A stretch of 8,646 nucleotides of DNA from an uncultured bacterium (GTDB lineage: Bacteria > Desulfobacterota > Binatia > HRBIN30): positions 1-8,646 of the forward strand of contig CALJUJ010000750.1 of assembly GCA_937975525.1 (NCBI GenBank), read 5' to 3'. Positions within the stretch are counted from its first letter, which is position 1; the number at the start of each line of letters is the position of its first letter. The notes below the pieces were generated by a model. It saw only the letters and a list, made by a program, of their open reading frames with translations. It searched no databases and was not told the DNA's origin. The translations under genes and the position numbers were made by a program. Positions 6,599 to 8,646 of the stretch are shown piece by piece.

Positions 6599-6984
6599 CG
6601 CTCGAAGTCGGTGCCACCGAGGCCGTGCCTGGCCCAGGCGTGATCGATCGCGTTGCGCAGCTCCACGGGGATCTCGGGCGAGCTGTGCTCGCTGCTGTTT
6701 CGCAGACGCCGTTGGAACTCACCCACGGCCTCCTGCCGTCGTACGTCTCGGACTCGCTTCCGTTCTTGGAGCGTCGCGATCCGTCGGGGCAACCCGGTTC
6801 GAAACTCCGCCTGCCGCTCGAGCGCGTCTTGGCGTTCGCGCTCCGCACGTTCCCCCGCTGCACCTCCGACCCACCCGGCGAGCGAGAGCGCGACCACCGC
6901 CGCGAACAGCCGCAACCATGCGCTTCGCCACAACGAATCAGTCCCCGTCGTTCGTCGGCGCACACGCGAACTCCTCGACCTCAT
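6595..6984 (-). CDS. Small single-pass membrane protein with charged coiled coil, coupled to the Rhs gene
   Basis: This 129-residue protein has no family I recognise. A very basic N-terminus (residues 2-12, six arginines) precedes one hydrophobic segment (about 22-43, from AWLRLFAAVV to VGGAA), which predicts an N-in single-pass anchor. A highly charged helical stretch (about 45-95), rich in Glu, Arg and Gln with an ERAERERQ start, follows and looks like a coiled coil. A shorter tail has PEIPVELRNA and ends GGTDFER. The start is chosen from the GGGAGG site 5 nt upstream. Its TGA overlaps the ATG of the SpvB/Rhs gene (ATGA, 6598-6595); that gene has only a weak ribosome site of its own, so coupled translation is likely. 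The layout suggests an accessory for membrane tethering, assembly or export of the Rhs protein, but that is inference. No immunity-protein motif is visible. Confidence 0.8.
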   Translation of the reverse strand: MRSRSSRVRRRTTGTDSLWRSAWLRLFAAVVALSLAGWVGGAAGERAERERQDALERQAEFRTGLPRRIATLQERKRVRDVRRQEAVGEFQRRLRNSSEHSSPEIPVELRNAIDHAWARHGLGGTDFER

Positions 6985-7081
6985 CAGAACCTCCCGCAAT
7001 CTCCCCTTGCACCCCAGCATCACTCGACGACGCAGGCGCACTAGCGGTGCGCTCTCGGAACGTCGAGAAGAATCTCCGCAT
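6938..7081 (-). CDS. Possible 47-residue small ORF overlapping the membrane-protein gene
   Basis: An ATG at 7081-7079 follows a GAGG with a 4-nt spacer and opens a 47-codon frame ending at TGA 6940-6938. The product would start basic and aromatic (MRRFFSTFRER), continue with a Ser/Ala/Gly-rich middle, and end acidic (DEVEEF then TNDGD), with one cysteine. It overlaps the first 47 bases of the 129-residue gene in another frame. Its third-position GC is visibly lower than in the neighbouring genes, which argues against coding. I recognise no family. It could instead be a leader peptide whose translation affects the downstream start, or chance. Only the start signal supports it. Confidence 0.25.
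   Translation of the reverse strand: MRRFFSTFRERTASAPASSSDAGVQGEIAGGSDEVEEFACAPTNDGD
6990..6995 (-). promoter_or_regulatory. Shine-Dalgarno GGGAGG for the 129-residue membrane protein
   Basis: The minus strand reads GGGAGG, then the 5-nt spacer TTCTG, then ATG at 6984. The frame is open upstream to 7377 with other in-frame ATGs, for example at 7143, so this ribosome site decides the start. I see no convincing -35/-10 pair in the 256-bp gap upstream; a non-sigma70 or poorly conserved promoter could lie there. Confidence 0.75.
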
Positions 7082-7216
7082 CGCACCTCGAGTCGCTGGT
7101 TCCGAGGATCGGCGATTCGCCGGGGGGTGCCCCGCGGAGACATGGCCTCCAGCACCACCCAGGTACCGGCGACCCGGCGCAAAAGGTGGGGGCAGGGTTC
7201 GTCGTTGGGGCCGCGA

Positions 7217-7238
7217 CGATCGGTCGCCCGACCGATCG
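7217..7238 (-). terminator. Perfect 10-bp hairpin just after the methyltransferase stop
   Basis: The two arms (7217-7226 and 7229-7238) are exact reverse complements, CGATCGGTCG and CGACCGATCG, with a 2-nt spacer, so the actual loop would be about 4 nt with 9 pairs. It lies 2 nt beyond the TGA at 7243-7241 on the transcribed strand. No U-rich run follows. It therefore looks like a stem that stops or slows polymerase or protects the 3' end, rather than a classical intrinsic terminator. The position fits the end of the methyltransferase operon. Confidence 0.5.
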
Positions 7239-7240
7239 CT

Positions 7241-8383
7241 TCACGCGACGACGACGTCGGCTTCGACGGACAGTTCCCGCAGCGCCGCGCGGATCTCGGC
7301 AACGTAGAGCTCGTTGACGACCACCACTCGATCGGGCCGCATCGCGCGCAATGCACCGGGCGCGACGACGGGCACACCCACCCCGCCGATCCAGCGTCCG
7401 TGCTTGCGCGGATTCACGTCGACCGCCGCGACGACGCCCGCGCCTGCGGTCGCATCGAGCAGCGTGATGCCCTTGGACCCGGCTCCCCACAGCACCGTTC
7501 GCGGCGAGCCCGACTCCAGCAGGTCGCGGGCTGCAGCGAGTCGCGCCGAGAAGCGCTCGGCGAACTCCGAGAGTCGCCGCTCCAGGTCGGGTGGATTCGC
7601 GCATTCGATCGCCGTCACCTCGCCGGAGGCGAGGCGGCCGTGCACCGAGAGATGCTGGCCGCCGAATGTCTCTTCGATCGCGTCGACGGCGATCCCCCCT
7701 GACGCGCACGCGTGCGCCAGCGACTGCGGCGTGAAGTACGACACGTGCTCGTGGATCAGGTCCCAGACGGAGTCGTCGCAGAACGGCACAGCTCCGTTCG
7801 GCACCTCGACATAGACGCCGGCCGCGTGCCGCGCCGCCCATCGTCGCCAGGCGCGAAGGAAGGAGCGCGGCGACACGACATGCTCCAGCGTGTGGCGGCT
7901 ACACACGAAGTCGAAGTCGACGTCGCCGACCGCGTCCAGATCGTTCGCTCGCACGAAGCGAACGCGAGCATCCGCGGTTGCGTCCGGCGCGAGCCGATCG
8001 ACGCCGACACCGACGTTGTCGCCGGCCTCGCACAGGGCTCGCAAGAACGACCCATCGCCACATCCGATCTCGATCAACCGCTTGCCGCGCAGTTCGTGGC
8101 GCTGGATCAATGCCTCGGCCAGTCGCCGTTGATGGCGATCGAACGTCGGCGAGAAGTGAAGCGCATTCTCGTAGCCCGCGTCGTAGCTCGCCCGCTCTGC
8201 CGCAAACGCGGAATTGAACACGTGCGAGCATCGAGCACACTGCACCATGCGCAGAGTGCCGCGCGGCGCCGCGAGCGCGTCCTCACGCCGCGCGTACAAC
8301 ACGTTCGTCGTCGCGAGCACGCCTTCGCGCTCGAAGAAGACCTCGCCGGCGCGCGCACCACAGGCGGGGCACGAACCGTCCAT
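7241..8383 (-). CDS. Class I SAM-dependent C-methyltransferase, zinc-binding, nucleotide-sugar type
   Basis: This 380-residue protein has the three-part layout of NDP-deoxysugar C-methyltransferases. An N-terminal zinc-binding module has CPAC (Cys5, Cys8) and CARC (Cys49, Cys52). The SAM-binding Rossmann domain has motif I IEIGCGDGS (104-112), an acidic residue at Asp129 (VGVD) and HTLEH (164-168). VEVPN (192-196) and HEHVSYFT (211-218) follow, and the C-terminal domain begins at WGAGSKG (299-305). The likely role is methyl transfer to a keto-sugar nucleotide in polysaccharide or antibiotic-sugar synthesis, in the cytoplasm. The substrate cannot be read from sequence. The ATG at 8383 overlaps the upstream stop by one base. 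An in-frame GTG at 8392 lies only 4 nt after a GGAGG (8401-8397), which is 13 nt from the ATG, so a three-residue longer start is possible. As I recall TcaB9, a Tyr precedes the E-H pair; here that position is Ile210. Confidence 0.9.
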   Translation of the reverse strand: MDGSCPACGARAGEVFFEREGVLATTNVLYARREDALAAPRGTLRMVQCARCSHVFNSAFAAERASYDAGYENALHFSPTFDRHQRRLAEALIQRHELRGKRLIEIGCGDGSFLRALCEAGDNVGVGVDRLAPDATADARVRFVRANDLDAVGDVDFDFVCSRHTLEHVVSPRSFLRAWRRWAARHAAGVYVEVPNGAVPFCDDSVWDLIHEHVSYFTPQSLAHACASGGIAVDAIEETFGGQHLSVHGRLASGEVTAIECANPPDLERRLSEFAERFSARLAAARDLLESGSPRTVLWGAGSKGITLLDATAGAGVVAAVDVNPRKHGRWIGGVGVPVVAPGALRAMRPDRVVVVNELYVAEIRAALRELSVEADVVVA

Positions 8384-8646
8384 CAGGGACACCAGACCTC
8401 CGCGGCGATGCCGAGGTCCCGCAGCGTCTGCGCGATCTCGTCGCGGTAGACCGGATTCATCACGATCACGACGTCGGGCGGGGCATGCACCAGGTCCTGC
8501 GGCCCGACCACCCGCAGCCCGCTGCCGGGCAGGTAGTTGCCCTGCTTGTGCGGATTGATGTCGACGACGGCGTCGACGTCCGCGTCCCGGTCGACCGCCG
8601 CGAGGAAGGCCACCGCCTTGGACCCCCCGCCCCATACGGCGATGCG
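8383..8646 (-). CDS. C-terminal part of a sugar C-methyltransferase-type protein (cut by window edge)
   Basis: Only the last 87 residues are visible; the frame is open to the window edge and stops with TGA at 8385-8383. The fragment looks like the C-terminal domain of the TcaB9/NovU-type SAM-dependent sugar C-methyltransferases (Pfam Methyltransf_14): a Rossmann-like glycine stretch (VWGGGSKA), then VVDINPHKQG, a VVGPQDL segment and the MNPVYRDEI motif near the end. The next gene has the same order of motifs (LWGAGSKG, AVDVNPRKHG, VVVVNELYVAEI), so the two are tandem paralogues. Its TGA shares one base with the ATG of the next gene (TGATG), indicating one operon with coupled translation. The substrate is unknown. 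Family membership is fairly sure; specific activity cannot be judged because the SAM-binding and catalytic regions lie outside the window. Confidence 0.85.
   Translation of the reverse strand, partial: RIAVWGGGSKAVAFLAAVDRDADVDAVVDINPHKQGNYLPGSGLRVVGPQDLVHAPPDVVIVMNPVYRDEIAQTLRDLGIAAEVWCP

Noticed and set aside
6985..7240. Promoter or riboswitch in the gap before the membrane-protein gene
   Set aside because: I saw only the hairpin at 7217-7238, the possible small ORF and the ribosome site. No convincing -10/-35 pair or known riboswitch core could be read.
7041..7841. Minus-strand 266-codon frame across the end of the methyltransferase gene and the gap
   Set aside because: It overlaps the conserved C-terminal methyltransferase domain in a different frame and is composed mostly of Arg and Ala.
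1..8646. CRISPR array, tRNA, rRNA, IS ends or att sites
   Set aside because: No regularly spaced direct repeats, cloverleaf, rRNA-like stretch, transposase or integrase motif was found. The recurring GTCGTA strings on the plus strand are simply the reverse of Tyr-Asp codons in the YD repeats.

Overview
The window is about two-thirds G+C by eye. Every gene I can support lies on the minus strand, so biological order runs from position 8646 down to 1. Gene style (GC-rich codons, Sec signal peptide, large secreted SpvB/Rhs protein, sugar-type methyltransferases) suggests a GC-rich Gram-negative bacterium, possibly Myxococcota or another former deltaproteobacterial lineage. No rRNA or marker gene is present, so this is only an inference.

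Right end (8646-7241): two consecutive genes of the nucleotide-sugar C-methyltransferase type, as found in O-antigen, polysaccharide or deoxysugar clusters. The first is cut by the window edge. They overlap by one base (TGATG), and their C-terminal domains are recognisably paralogous. A perfect 10-bp hairpin sits just after the second stop codon and probably closes this transcription unit.

Middle (7240-6595): a 256-bp gap without a confident gene, though it holds the first part of a possible 47-codon ORF. It is followed by a 129-residue protein with one membrane segment and a charged coiled coil. Its stop overlaps the next start (ATGA), so it is probably translationally coupled to the toxin-like gene.

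Left three quarters (6598-1): one giant SpvB / FG-GAP / TcdB-mid / Rhs gene. It starts with a signal peptide and SpvB domain, continues with six Ca-binding-type DxNGDG loops and about twenty YD repeats, and ends with the Rhs core and its terminal DPNG motif. The C-terminal region runs off the left edge. The gene is interrupted twice: by an in-frame TAG at 5516-5518 and by a -1 type frame change near 3983-3995. Otherwise all three pieces are open and well conserved over 6.6 kb. This is either a very recent pseudogene, two sequence errors, or recoding; the sequence alone cannot decide.

The most unusual structure is an insertion of about 116 residues inside the Rhs core. It carries two hydrophobic segments separated by an arginine-rich loop and ends in a poly-glycine linker. 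With the Sec signal peptide and the coupled membrane protein, it suggests an envelope-associated Rhs/Tc-like shell. I find no CRISPR, tRNA, rRNA, IS element or integrase.
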